Below are positions 1-8,221 of a stretch of 64,000 nt of DNA, in pieces. The notes below the pieces were generated by a model. The model was not told where the DNA came from and made no database searches. It saw nothing but the letters and a program-made list of their open reading frames with translations. Within the stretch, counting starts at the first letter, position 1. Every line of letters starts with the position of its first letter. A program made the translations under genes and the position numbers. Location of the stretch: contig NZ_BMLM01000001.1 in NCBI RefSeq assembly GCF_014645235.1, positions 1,674,001 through 1,738,000 of the forward strand, written 5' to 3'. The DNA is from Agrococcus terreus (GTDB taxonomy: Bacteria; Actinomycetota; Actinomycetes; Actinomycetales; Microbacteriaceae).

Positions 1-176
1 GCAGCCGCCTGCGCGAACACGTCGGGCGGCGTCGGCGCAGCCGTCGGCGCGGCGTCCGCCGCGGTGCTCGCCTCGTCGCTCGGTGCGGGCGCCGCTCCCC
101 CGCTCGCGGCGCAGCCGGCGAGCACGCCGATCGACCCGAGGGCTGCCATGACGATGAGGGATGCTCGCTGACGCAT
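1..176 (-). CDS. Partial putative lipoprotein, N-terminal 58 residues
   Basis: The gene starts with ATG at 176 on the minus strand and runs off the left edge of the window. The visible 58 residues begin with MRQR, then a hydrophobic stretch (residues 5-20) and a good lipobox, V-L-A-G-C, with the lipidated Cys at residue 22. An Ala/Pro/Ser-rich linker of the kind that tethers a globular domain to the membrane follows. The folded domain lies outside the window, so its function cannot be named; a secreted solute-binding, sensor or hypothetical lipoprotein is possible. The signal sequence is clear; the role is unknown. Confidence 0.7.
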   Translation of the reverse strand, partial: MRQRASLIVMAALGSIGVLAGCAASGGAAPAPSDEASTAADAAPTAAPTPPDVFAQAA

Positions 177-242
177 GTCCGGACTGGAGCCGAGCGAGGC
201 CGCCGAGCACAGCCCCTCGGGCGCTCCTCGGCCGACGGCCGG

Positions 243-248
243 TAGGCT
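243..248 (+). promoter_or_regulatory. Leaderless-type -10 box TAGGCT
   Basis: TAGGCT ends 6 bases before the ATG at 255. This is the spacing expected when transcription starts at or next to the start codon. It is one of about a dozen such boxes in the window. Confidence 0.45.
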
Positions 249-254
249 GGCGGC

Positions 255-446
255 ATGCGCCTGATCACGGAAGCCGCCCACGACGCGATCGTCCCGCTCG
301 ACGAGCCGATGAACCTCGTGGTGCTCGGCCTCGTGGCGCTCGGCACCCTCGCGACCGTCGCGCTCGTCGCCGCGCTCGCCGCCTCGACGCTCGACCGCCG
401 CGTCATCGACGCCGCGCCGGGCGGCCGCGGCCACCGCGCCCAGTAG
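255..446 (+). CDS. Small single-span membrane protein, unknown function
   Basis: A 63-residue protein with one strongly hydrophobic segment (about residues 20-46, rich in Leu, Val and Ala) and a short basic, Gly/Arg-rich C-terminus. No family is recognised. The start is supported by a TAGGCT box 6 bases upstream; there is no Shine-Dalgarno motif, which fits leaderless expression. It sits between a divergent lipoprotein gene and a convergent reductase gene and shares an operon with neither. Small size and lack of a known family keep confidence moderate. Confidence 0.5.
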   Translation: MRLITEAAHDAIVPLDEPMNLVVLGLVALGTLATVALVAALAASTLDRRVIDAAPGGRGHRAQ

Positions 447-462
447 CCGGCGCGCCGAGCGC

Positions 463-1020
463 TCAGCGCGCGCGGTAGCGCGCGTAGAGCAGCCCGTTCG
501 CGAAGGCCCGCTGCTCGACGAGCTCGAGGTCGAGCCGCACGCCGTCGGGGAAGAAGCGCGTGCCTCCGCCGACCACGCTCGTGGTCATGAACAGGTGGTA
601 CTCGTCGACGAGGCCTGCCCGGATCGCCCGCGCCGCGAGCGTCGGGCCGTCGATCGAGAGGTCGTGCGGCGACGCGTCCTTGAGCCGCCGCACGGCCTCC
701 GGCTCGAACGACCGCACCACGCGTGTGCACTCGCTCGCCACGCGCTCGAGCCTCGTCGAGAAGACGACCTTCTCGGCGGCGCGCCAGTCGCGCGCGTAGT
801 CGAGGATGTGCTGCGGCACGTCGGGCTGCTCGTGGACGGTCTCCCAGAAGAGCATCGTCTCGTACATGCGCCGGCCGTACAGGAAGGTGCCGACGTCGCG
901 GAACGCATCGCCGATGAAGGCGTGCACCTCCTCGTCCTCGGCGCCGCGCCCGAGGTCGCCGTCGGCCGCGACCGCGTAGCCGTCGAGCGACGTGATCATG
1001 CCGTAGTGCAGCCGCGCCAT
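463..1020 (-). CDS. Dihydrofolate reductase-like (RibD C-terminal domain) protein
   Basis: A 185-residue single-domain protein of the RibD-C/DHFR-like superfamily. It opens with M-A-R-L-H-Y-G-M-I-T-S-L-D-G-Y, the typical first strand of these NADPH-binding reductases. Later come Y-G-R-R-M-Y-E-T-M, near residues 48-56, and S-I-D-G-P-T-L-A near 122-129, which match the nucleotide-binding positions of the family. Members are usually annotated as dihydrofolate reductase family proteins; the substrate is generally unknown and true folate reduction is not implied. The ATG at 1020 lies 6 bases after a GACGCT box, suggesting a leaderless transcript. It is divergent from the AraC-type regulator, which may or may not control it. 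Confidence 0.85.
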   Translation of the reverse strand: MARLHYGMITSLDGYAVAADGDLGRGAEDEEVHAFIGDAFRDVGTFLYGRRMYETMLFWETVHEQPDVPQHILDYARDWRAAEKVVFSTRLERVASECTRVVRSFEPEAVRRLKDASPHDLSIDGPTLAARAIRAGLVDEYHLFMTTSVVGGGTRFFPDGVRLDLELVEQRAFANGLLYARYRAR

Positions 1021-1134
1021 GCGGCCAGCGTCGCCGACCGCCGTCGGTCGCGCAAGCGCCCGATCCGAGCGGTCCGGGATGATCGGGTGCGCACCGTCAC
1101 CGCCCGCCAGGCTCGGATGCGGAGGAGGACCGAC

Positions 1135-2001
1135 ATGATCGAGCACCTGAACCGCGTCGTCGCGGTCGTCGAGGCGTCGCTCGCGGACGACCCTGACGTG
1201 GCGTCGCTCGCGCGCTCCGTCGGGACGACCGAGCACCACCTGCGCCGCATGTTCTCGTCGCTCGCCGGCCTGCCGCTGTCGGAGTACGTGCGGCGGCGCC
1301 GCATGACCGCGGCAGCCGCCGACGTGCTGCGCGGCGACGAGCCGCTGGACGTGGCGGTGCGGCACGGCTACGGCTCGACCGAGGCCTTCGGCCGTGCGTT
1401 CGCGGCCGTGCACGGCGCCACGCCGCGCGAGGTGCGCGAGCATGGCGGCCCCCTCCGATCGCAGCAGCAGCTCAGGTTCCGCCTGACCGTCGAAGGGAGC
1501 ACGTCCATGGACGTCCGCATCGCAGAACGCCCCGCCTTCCGCCTCATCGGCCTCGCCGCGCGGGTGCCGCTCATCCACGAGGGGGTGAACCCGCACATCC
1601 GGGCCCACGTCGCGTCGATTCCTGCCGAGCAGCACGCTCGGCTGCGCGCGCTGAGCGGTGCAGAGCCCGCGGGCCTCCTGCAGGTCACCGCCGACGTCGA
1701 TCCCGACGCACGGGAGGGCACGGAGCTGACCTACCTCCACGGCGTCGCCGTCGAGGCGGCCGCGACCGTGCCCGACGACCTCGACGCCATCGCCGTGCCG
1801 GCCGGCACCTGGGCGGCGTTCCGCAGCTCGGGCGCGCACCCCGGCGCCCTGCAGGCGACGTGGGCGGCGACGGCAGCGGAGTGGTTCCCGTCGAACCCGT
1901 GGCGGCTCCGCCCCGGACCGTCGATCGTCGCCGTGCTGGATCGCGCGGACGACTGGAGCACCGCCACGACGGAGCTCTGGCTGCCCGTGGAGCGCGCCTG
2001 A
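1135..2001 (+). CDS. AraC-family regulator with GyrI-like effector domain
   Basis: A 288-residue regulator with the DNA-binding part first: about residues 1-100 hold two helix-turn-helix motifs of the AraC type (S-L-A-R-S-V-G-T-T-E-H-H-L-R-R-M-F, and later V-A-V-R-H-G-Y-G-S-T-E-A-F-G-R-A-F). Residues about 125-288 resemble the GyrI-like small-molecule-binding domain, starting M-D-V-R-I-A-E-R-P-A-F. This order (HTH then GyrI-like) is that of Rob/SoxS-like multidrug and stress sensors, so binding of a hydrophobic or cationic ligand is likely. The start at 1135 has a strong GGAGGAGGA at 1121-1129. An open frame extends upstream but is antisense to the reductase gene. The natural ligand is unknown. 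Confidence 0.85.
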   Translation: MIEHLNRVVAVVEASLADDPDVASLARSVGTTEHHLRRMFSSLAGLPLSEYVRRRRMTAAAADVLRGDEPLDVAVRHGYGSTEAFGRAFAAVHGATPREVREHGGPLRSQQQLRFRLTVEGSTSMDVRIAERPAFRLIGLAARVPLIHEGVNPHIRAHVASIPAEQHARLRALSGAEPAGLLQVTADVDPDAREGTELTYLHGVAVEAAATVPDDLDAIAVPAGTWAAFRSSGAHPGALQATWAATAAEWFPSNPWRLRPGPSIVAVLDRADDWSTATTELWLPVERA

Positions 2002-2020
2002 CCCGCGCGGGGCGCGGCCG

Positions 2021-4000
2021 TCAGCGGCGCTCCGCGTCCCCCTCGTCCGTCGCCTCGCCCGCGGCCCCGTCGGCCCGGGCCTCGGCCTCGGCCTGCTCGA
2101 GGTCGAGTGCGGCCTGCGATGCCGCGAACTCCGGGGTGTCGAAGACCTCGCCGGCGATGGGGTCCTGCACCACCCGCTCCTCGTCGAGGGTCGCGACGCC
2201 GTCGGCGTCGAGGTCGACCGCGGCGGAGGGCACCTCGTGGAGCGCGACGAGGAACTCGCCCGACGGCGCGGTGGGCGCCGGCTCCTCCTCGCGCCGCGAC
2301 AGGCCGGCGAAGGTCGTCGAGATCTCGCGCCGCCAGCTGCGGCGCGGTGCCGCCTCCGGCGCGGCCGGCGCCTCGCCGCCGAGCTGCAGCCCGCCGCCCG
2401 AGGCGATGCGCGCCCGCATGTAGCGCGGCGTGTTGGCCACCTCGTAGTGGAAGGCGCGCAGCAGCGAGATGCACGCGAGCACCATGATGATCGAGAACGG
2501 CACGGCCGTGGCGATCGCCGCCGTCTGGAGTGCGGTGAGCGCTTCGGAGCCGCCGACGACGAGGAGCACGCCCGCCGCGCCGGCCGCGATCGCGACCCAG
2601 AGGAGCCGCGTGAGGCGCGGCGTCGTGGTCGCCCCGCCGGTGGCGAGGATGTCGACGACGAGCGCACCGGAGTCGGCCGACGTCACGAAGAAGAAGACGA
2701 TGATGACGATCGCGAGCACGCTCGTGATCGTCGCGAGCGGGTACGTCTCGAGCAGGTGGAACAGCGACGTGTTCGTGTCGACCTCGCCGTCCACGAGCAT
2801 GTCGCCCTCGGTCAGCTGCCGCAGGATCGCGGAGTCGCCGAAGATCGAGAACCAGAGGATGCCGATGATCGTCGGCGCCAGCAGCACGCCGAACACGAAC
2901 TGCCGGATGGTGCGGCCTCGGGAGATGCGGGCGATGAACATGCCGACGAACGGCGCCCAGCTCATCCACCAGCCCCAGTAGAAGATCGTCCAGGCGCCCG
3001 CCCAGCCGTCGGTCGCGAGCGGCCACGTCTCGAGGCCGATGCCGGGCAGCGACGCGATGTAGGAGCCGGTGTTCGCGACCATCGACTGCAGGATCACGAG
3101 CGTCGGCCCGAGGGCGAGCACGAAGAGCGCGAGCACGGCCGCGAGCGACATGTTGATGTTCGAGAGCCACTTGAGACCGCGGTCGAGGCCGGACACGACC
3201 GAGAACGCTGCGAGCGCCGAGACTCCCGCGATGAGCGCGATCGAGAGCCCCGGCGTCGCCTCGAGCCAGCCGAGGAACTCGAAGCCCGCCATGATCTGCT
3301 GCACGCCGAGTCCCAGCGAGGTCGCGACGCCGAACACCGTGCCGACGATGGCGACGACGTCGATCGCGTGCCCCATCCAGCCCTCGACGCGGTCCCGGCC
3401 GAGCATCGGCTCGAGCAGCCAGCGGATCGAGAGCGGCCGGCCGCGGCGGAAGGTCATGTAGGCGAGGCCGAGCCCGACGACGACGTAGATCGCCCAGGCG
3501 TGCAGGCCCCAGTGGTACAGGGTGAGGTCCATCGCGAGGCGGCCGGCCGTTGCGGTGCCGGGCTCGACGCCCGCACCCTCCGGCGGCGTCGTCATGTGCG
3601 ACAGCGGCTCGGCGACCGAGTAGAAGACGAGGCCGATGCCCATGCCCGCCGAGAACAGCATCGTGAACCACGACACCGTCGAGAACTCCGGCTCCTCGTC
3701 GTCGCGTCCGAGGCGGATGCTGCCGATGCGGGAGAGCCCGACGTAGAGGGCGAAGATCACGAAGGCCGAGGCCGCGAGGATGTACCACCAGCCGACGCCG
3801 CTCGTGATGGCCTGGTTGAGCACCGTGAACGCGTCGCCGCCGGTCTGCGAGTACACGATGGCGAACGTCGTGAGCGCGACGATGAGCACGATCGCGGGGA
3901 TGAAGACCGGCTTGCTCAGCTGCCGCCAGACGACGGGGGGCGACCAGTCCCGTCGGAGCTGCGACTCGGTGCCTGCGCCCATCTGGGTGCCATCGGACAT
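2021..4000 (-). CDS. BCCT-family betaine/choline/carnitine transporter
   Basis: A 659-residue membrane carrier of the BCCT family (BetP/OpuD type), which imports quaternary ammonium compatible solutes such as glycine betaine. G-M-G-I-G-L-V-F-Y-S-V-A-E-P (residues 119-132) is the glycine stretch of TM3; the Met in GMGIG is typical of sodium-coupled members. The Trp-rich segment W-G-W-W-M-S-W-A-P-F (342-351) is the substrate-site signature. Twelve hydrophobic spans fit the sequence. The C-terminal tail after about residue 540 is long, acidic and hydrophilic; in BetP the C-terminus senses osmotic stress, although that tail is basic. A role in osmoprotection is therefore inferred. It stands alone, convergent with the AraC-type gene. 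Confidence 0.93.
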   Translation of the reverse strand: MSDGTQMGAGTESQLRRDWSPPVVWRQLSKPVFIPAIVLIVALTTFAIVYSQTGGDAFTVLNQAITSGVGWWYILAASAFVIFALYVGLSRIGSIRLGRDDEEPEFSTVSWFTMLFSAGMGIGLVFYSVAEPLSHMTTPPEGAGVEPGTATAGRLAMDLTLYHWGLHAWAIYVVVGLGLAYMTFRRGRPLSIRWLLEPMLGRDRVEGWMGHAIDVVAIVGTVFGVATSLGLGVQQIMAGFEFLGWLEATPGLSIALIAGVSALAAFSVVSGLDRGLKWLSNINMSLAAVLALFVLALGPTLVILQSMVANTGSYIASLPGIGLETWPLATDGWAGAWTIFYWGWWMSWAPFVGMFIARISRGRTIRQFVFGVLLAPTIIGILWFSIFGDSAILRQLTEGDMLVDGEVDTNTSLFHLLETYPLATITSVLAIVIIVFFFVTSADSGALVVDILATGGATTTPRLTRLLWVAIAAGAAGVLLVVGGSEALTALQTAAIATAVPFSIIMVLACISLLRAFHYEVANTPRYMRARIASGGGLQLGGEAPAAPEAAPRRSWRREISTTFAGLSRREEEPAPTAPSGEFLVALHEVPSAAVDLDADGVATLDEERVVQDPIAGEVFDTPEFAASQAALDLEQAEAEARADGAAGEATDEGDAERR

Positions 4001-4100
4001 GCGGGCCTCCTGCGTCCGGCCCTGGGACGATCGGTGCTGCGGAGCGGGCCGCCGACGACCGTACCGCCGTGCGCTGGACGCAGTCTGGTCGGTGCGGCCC

Positions 4101-4106
4101 TACAGT
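4101..4106 (+). promoter_or_regulatory. Leaderless-type -10 box TACAGT
   Basis: TACAGT ends 6 bases before the ATG at 4113, the position expected for a leaderless transcript of the PAP2 gene. Confidence 0.45.
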
Positions 4107-4112
4107 GACCCC

Positions 4113-4895
4113 ATGCACGCAACCCGCACCGAGGCCGACACGAGCCGGATGACCGCCTGGCGCCGGAAGCTGACGGTCGAGGAGCGCTACATCCCGCGCG
4201 AGGAGCGACGCGCGCTCTACACCGGCGCGGTCTTCGTCGCGGTCGTCGGCGCGGCGATCTTCACGACGATGCTCGTCGGCGTCCTCACCGGGGGCGGCGC
4301 CGCCCTCCTCGACGACCCGGTGCGGCAGTGGATCCTCACCCTGCGCGACGCGCAGGAGACCTCGGTGATGGCCGTGCTCGCCTTCGTCTTCGGCCCCGTC
4401 GCGATGCCCGTCATCGTGCTCGTCGTCGGCGTCGCCTGGGCGATCTTCGCCACCCACGCGTGGCGGCCGTTCCTGCTGTGGTGCGGGATGGGCGTCGGGG
4501 TGGTGACGGCGCTCACCATGGCGCCGATCGTGCAGCACCCGCGGCCGCCGGTCGACGAGATGCTGCTCCACGTCGACCGCACGTTCTCGTTCCCCTCGGG
4601 CCACGTGCTCGGCGCCTGCGACTTCCTGCTCATCACCGCCTTCCTCGTCGCGTCGCGCGAGCGCCGCACGTGGGTGCGCGTCGCGCTCCTCGTGCTCGCC
4701 GTCGCGGGCATCGTCACGCAGATCTACAGCCGCCTGTACCTCGGCTACCACTGGCTCACCGACGTGCTCGGCTCGCTCGGCATCTCGCTCGTGATCCTGG
4801 GCCTCGTGATCGCGGTCGACACGTGGCGCACCGCGCGCGTCTCCGGCGAGCCGGTCACGGGCGAGCTCTCCTCGGTGCAGCGCGACGGCACCTGA
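4113..4895 (+). CDS. PAP2-family membrane phosphatase
   Basis: A 260-residue membrane protein of the PAP2 superfamily (phosphatidic acid phosphatase / undecaprenyl-pyrophosphate phosphatase type). Motif 2 is P-S-G-H (161-164) and motif 3 is S-R-L-Y-L-G-Y-H-W-L-T-D (206-217), with catalytic His213 paired to Asp217. Motif 1 reads Q-H-P-R-P-P (141-146): the R-P is kept, but the Lys expected seven residues before the Arg (KX6RP) is an Ala here. The phosphate pocket is therefore slightly atypical. About six hydrophobic spans follow a charged N-terminus. Lipid phosphate or pyrophosphate hydrolysis is likely; the exact substrate is not evident. The start is set by the TACAGT box at 4101. Confidence 0.88.
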   Translation: MHATRTEADTSRMTAWRRKLTVEERYIPREERRALYTGAVFVAVVGAAIFTTMLVGVLTGGGAALLDDPVRQWILTLRDAQETSVMAVLAFVFGPVAMPVIVLVVGVAWAIFATHAWRPFLLWCGMGVGVVTALTMAPIVQHPRPPVDEMLLHVDRTFSFPSGHVLGACDFLLITAFLVASRERRTWVRVALLVLAVAGIVTQIYSRLYLGYHWLTDVLGSLGISLVILGLVIAVDTWRTARVSGEPVTGELSSVQRDGT

Positions 4896-5036
4896 TCCGG
4901 CGCTCGCGGCAGCGCTCCCAGGCCGCGCACCGGCGGGCCTGCGAGGATGCCGGGGTTCGGGGTTCCGAGATCCGCCCTGCGACCGCCGCGCGACCCGCGC
5001 GCACCACGCGGGCCGTGCACAGCACTGGAGGACGCG

Positions 5037-6551
5037 ATGCACGCACACGGGGCCCTGGAGCCGGGCACGCTGCTCGCCGAGCGCTACCGGGTGGACGCCC
5101 TGGTCGGCGCGGGCGGCATGGCCGCCGTGTACCGCGCGACCGACGAGGTGCTCGGCAGGCCCGTCGCCGTCAAGGTGCTCGCCGGCGGCCACGCCGATCC
5201 CGCCGCCGCGCAGCGCGAGCGCGCCGAGCTGCAGCTGCTCGCCTCGCTCGACCACCGCGCGCTCGTCACGCTCTTCGACGCCGCCGAGGCGCACGTCGAC
5301 GCCGCCCCGGTCACGTGCCTCGTCATGGAGCTCGTCGACGGCCCCTCGCTCGCGACCCGGCTCGCGGAGGGACCGATCGAGGCCGACGAGGTCGCGGCGA
5401 TGGCGCTCGACCTCTCGCAGGCGCTCGCCGTCGTGCACGAGCACGGCGTCGTGCACCGCGACGTCAAGCCCGCCAACATCCTGCTCGGCCCCTCCCCCGG
5501 CCCCGGCCGCGCCTTCGCCGCCAAGCTCGCCGACTTCGGCATCGCGGCGCTCGTCGATTCCACCCGCATCACCGCCACCGGCACCGTGCTCGGCAGCGCC
5601 GGCTACCTGAGCCCGGAGCAGACGAGCGGCCAACGCGTGGGCCCGCCGGCCGACGTGTACTCGCTCGGCCTCGTCCTGCTCGAGTCGCTCACCGGGCGCC
5701 AGGAGTTCGAGGGGCCGCTGCTCGAGGCGGTCTCGGCCCGGCTCGTGCGCGACCCCGTCATCCCCGTCTCCCTCGGCGCCCCCTGGACGGCGCTGCTGGC
5801 CGCCATGACGGCGCGCGACCCCGAGGCGCGGCCGACCGCCGCGGAGGTGGCGGCCCGGCTCGACGCCGCTCCCGCCTCCGGGCCGGACGCCGCGCTGCCG
5901 ATCGCCGTCGAGACCGCGGCGATCGCGACGCCGACCGAGGTCGCGGGCATCGTCGCGGCGTCGACGGCGCCGCTGCCCACGGCGGCACGGTCCGACGCGT
6001 CGGACGAGGGCGAGGCGGCGACCCGTGCCGTGCCGATCGGGGCCGGGCTGCCGGCGGCCGCGACGGGGGCCGACGTCACAGCCCCCGCCGCACCGCTGCG
6101 CAAGCGCAGGAAGGCCGCGTGGATCGTCGCCGCGGGCGCGGTCGTGGCCGTCGCCGCAGGCGGCGCCGCCGTGGCGATGACGAGCCAGCAGGCGCCCGCG
6201 GAGGGCGAGGCGACGACGAGCCAGACGCCCGAGCCACCGGCCGCCACCGCCTCCGCGCCGCCCGGCGCGCCGACCGAGGATGCGCCCGACGCGCCCGCGC
6301 CCGACGAGCCCGCCGCGCCGACGGACGAGGCGCCGTCGCCGACGCCGACCCCCACCCCGACGCCCGACGCGCCCGCGCCGACGGCGCCCGCAGAGCCGAC
6401 GCCGACCGAGCCAGCTCCCGTCGAGCCCGCGCCGACCGAGCCCGCACCGGTCGATCCGGCTCCGGTCGATCCCGCGCCGACGGAGCCCGCGCCGGAGGAG
6501 CCGGCGCCGGGCGGCGACACCGGCACGGCGCCCAGCGAGCCCGCCGGCTGA
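5037..6551 (+). CDS. Membrane-anchored Ser/Thr protein kinase (PknB-like, no PASTA)
   Basis: A 504-residue Hanks-type kinase. The catalytic domain covers about residues 15-278: G-A-G-G-M-A loop (24-29), ATP Lys46, H-R-D-V-K-P-A-N (140-147, catalytic Asp142), D-F-G (167-169), G-Y-L-S-P-E-Q (189-195) and the closing Arg265. An Ala/Thr juxtamembrane linker runs to a single membrane span (about 360-381) preceded by R-K-R-R-K. The outside part (382-504) has no PASTA repeats; it is low-complexity Pro/Ala/Glu/Thr sequence with short repeats, probably a wall-spanning spacer. ATG 5037 has TGGAGGA upstream. A degenerate copy of part of the kinase lobe lies about 130 bases downstream. Substrates are unknown. 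Confidence 0.93.
   Translation: MHAHGALEPGTLLAERYRVDALVGAGGMAAVYRATDEVLGRPVAVKVLAGGHADPAAAQRERAELQLLASLDHRALVTLFDAAEAHVDAAPVTCLVMELVDGPSLATRLAEGPIEADEVAAMALDLSQALAVVHEHGVVHRDVKPANILLGPSPGPGRAFAAKLADFGIAALVDSTRITATGTVLGSAGYLSPEQTSGQRVGPPADVYSLGLVLLESLTGRQEFEGPLLEAVSARLVRDPVIPVSLGAPWTALLAAMTARDPEARPTAAEVAARLDAAPASGPDAALPIAVETAAIATPTEVAGIVAASTAPLPTAARSDASDEGEAATRAVPIGAGLPAAATGADVTAPAAPLRKRRKAAWIVAAGAVVAVAAGGAAVAMTSQQAPAEGEATTSQTPEPPAATASAPPGAPTEDAPDAPAPDEPAAPTDEAPSPTPTPTPTPDAPAPTAPAEPTPTEPAPVEPAPTEPAPVDPAPVDPAPTEPAPEEPAPGGDTGTAPSEPAG
6400..6515 (+). repeat. Short imperfect repeats encoding a Pro/Ala-rich kinase tail
   Basis: Within the kinase gene, units encoding P-A-P-T-E, P-A-P-V-D and similar five-residue steps recur (for example gagcccgcgccgacc, gatccggctccggtc). 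They give a low-complexity extracellular tail. Such repeats can change in length by slippage. Confidence 0.6.
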
Positions 6552-6679
6552 GCGCGCCAGGGCCCACCGCTGAGGCGCGCGCCCGATCGCGGCGGTCCGC
6601 GTCAGGCCACGAGGGTGCCCGCGGCGCGGAGCCGCTCGCGCGCGCCGCGCCAGGGCTCGTCCCAGCGCATCGCGGCGGG

Positions 6680-6750
6680 CTCGAGTCGCTCACGGGGCGG
6701 CACGAGTGCCCGGGCACGCTGCTCGAGAGCCTCAGCGCCCGGCTCGCCAC
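6680..6750 (+). pseudogene. Remnant of a second Ser/Thr kinase gene (C-lobe fragment)
   Basis: Bases 6680-6748 align without gaps to 5679-5747 of the intact kinase gene, roughly three quarters identical. Read in the same frame, the fragment gives L-E-S-L-T-G-R-H-E-C-P-G-T-L-L-E-S-L-S-A-R-L, against L-E-S-L-T-G-R-Q-E-F-E-G-P-L-L-E-A-V-S-A-R-L in the kinase. Similarity stops abruptly on both sides; there is no start codon or catalytic loop. It therefore looks like a decayed duplicate or a relic of a lost paralogue. It fills most of the gap between the kinase and the convergent pentapeptide-DinB gene. Confidence 0.6.
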
Positions 6751-6773
6751 CCCGCCGGCCCAGCCCTGTCGGC

Positions 6774-7529
6774 TCAGCTCCGAGCGCGCGCCTCGAGCAC
6801 CGCGAGGTCGCGCTCGGCGTAGCGGTGGTGCTCCCACTCCTCCTCGAGGATCGTGTGGAGGCAGGAGCGGACCGTCTCGGGGAACTCCGGCGCCCACGTG
6901 TTCCGGCGCGGCTCGTCGAGCAGCTCGGGCGTCGCATCGCGCAGCAGCGCGTCGACCATTGCGACGCGCTCGGCGCGCACCTCGAGCACCCGCGCCCAGC
7001 TCGGCGACGCCTCCGAGAACACCGCGGGGTCGTTGCCGTCGGCGGCGTACTCCTCGTTGGGCTGGCCGATCGGGTGGAACGGCGCATCGATGCCCAGGAT
7101 CCCGCGGCGCAGCCACGCATCCGTCGCCATCACGAGATGCCGCAGCGTCTGCGAGAACGACCACTCCCCCGCGACGCGCTCGTCGACGGCACCGTCCGGC
7201 AGCGCCTCGGCGCGCGCGATCGACGCGTGCCACGTGCGCTGCACCGCGTCCCAGCTCTCGCGGAGCCCGGCGAGCTCCTCGGCGCGTCGCAGCCCCCGGC
7301 CGGGGTAGCGCACGTCGAGCGCGGTGTCGACGAGCGGCGCGACATCGACGCCGTTCACGAGCAGCGTGCTGTGGCCGTCGAGCAGCCAGGGCGCGTCGAT
7401 GTCGGCGCCCGCGAGCTCGACGCCGCGCATCACCGCGCCGGAGAGGTCGGTGCGCACGAATCGCGCGCCGCGCAGCCGCACGCCGACGAGCTCGGCGCCC
7501 GAGAGGTCGTCGCCCTCGAATCGCGTCAT
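6774..7529 (-). CDS. Pentapeptide-repeat / DinB-like fusion protein
   Basis: A 251-residue protein with two parts. Residues about 5-48 form a short run of pentapeptide repeats (D-L-S-G-A, R-L-R-G-A, D-L-S-G-A, E-L-A-G-A). From about residue 80 the sequence is a DinB-like four-helix domain, with W-S-F-S-Q-T-L-R-H-L-V-M-A in the middle and L-E-E-E-W-E-H-H-R-Y-A near the end. The histidines match the metal-binding pattern of the DinB/YfiT superfamily of thiol-dependent transferases. The substrate is unknown and the pentapeptide part is too short for a full beta-helix. ATG 7529 lies 7 bases after a CATCGT box. It is co-oriented with the ASCH gene, 58 bases away. Confidence 0.8.
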   Translation of the reverse strand: MTRFEGDDLSGAELVGVRLRGARFVRTDLSGAVMRGVELAGADIDAPWLLDGHSTLLVNGVDVAPLVDTALDVRYPGRGLRRAEELAGLRESWDAVQRTWHASIARAEALPDGAVDERVAGEWSFSQTLRHLVMATDAWLRRGILGIDAPFHPIGQPNEEYAADGNDPAVFSEASPSWARVLEVRAERVAMVDALLRDATPELLDEPRRNTWAPEFPETVRSCLHTILEEEWEHHRYAERDLAVLEARARS

Positions 7530-7587
7530 GGCTCGAACGATGCCACGCGCCGCCGACGCGCGCACCCGACGCGCGGTGCGGCGGCCG

Positions 7588-8118
7588 TCAGCCGGCGCGG
7601 ACGGGGCCGTCGGCGTGCTCCGGCGGCCACACGACGACGAAGCGCTCGAAGACGATCTCGTCGTCCTCCGACCACGTCGCCCCGCGCGCGGCAGCGGTGC
7701 GCCGCCAGTACCGCGCGTGGCCCTCGCGCCACGCCTCGAGCGAGCCGTCGTCCTCCGCCTCGTCGGCCGCGAAGGCGGCGTCGGCGCTCGCGAACGGGCC
7801 GATGCGCAGCTCGGTGCTGCGGATGACGATGCGCGGCACGCCCGCGCCGTCGCACGCGATCCAGTGCGAGCCGATCGCGGGCAGCGCGTCGCCGCGCGCG
7901 AGGAACTCCGAGACGAGCTCGGCCGTGGCGCGCTTGCGGCCCGAGAGGACGAGGCCCAGCAGCTCGTCGGCGAGCGCTGCCGAGTCGCCGAAGCCCTCCA
8001 CGGTGTGCCCGGGGGCCGCGGCGACCGCCTCCGGGTGCGCGGCGGCGTACGCCGCCCACATCGCCGTCGCGGCGGTGAGGTCGGGATCGGCGGCGGGGCG
8101 AGGGGATGCATCGGTCAC
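7588..8118 (-). CDS. ASCH-domain protein
   Basis: A 176-residue protein with an ASCH domain, a beta-barrel related to PUA and thought to bind RNA or modified nucleotides. The diagnostic S-G-R-K-R-A-T-A (about residues 59-66, matching the GxKxAT motif) is present, followed by W-I-A-C-D-G and R-I-V-I-R-S-T-E-L. The N-terminal helical part (M-W-A-A-Y-A-A-A-H-P) is common in ASCH proteins of this size. One ASCH protein (YqfB) is an N4-acetylcytidine amidohydrolase, but similarity here does not justify that name. The start is GTG 8118, 6 bases after a GAGGAT box, so a leaderless transcript is likely. Confidence 0.85.
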   Translation of the reverse strand: MTDASPRPAADPDLTAATAMWAAYAAAHPEAVAAAPGHTVEGFGDSAALADELLGLVLSGRKRATAELVSEFLARGDALPAIGSHWIACDGAGVPRIVIRSTELRIGPFASADAAFAADEAEDDGSLEAWREGHARYWRRTAAARGATWSEDDEIVFERFVVVWPPEHADGPVRAG

Positions 8119-8221
8119 CCGCCGATCCTCGCACCTCCCGCGCCGCCGCGACCTCCGTTGCTACAGTCGGGCCATCGATCCGGGGGCACTGCCCCGCACT
8201 CCCCAGGCACCGGAGCCGCCG

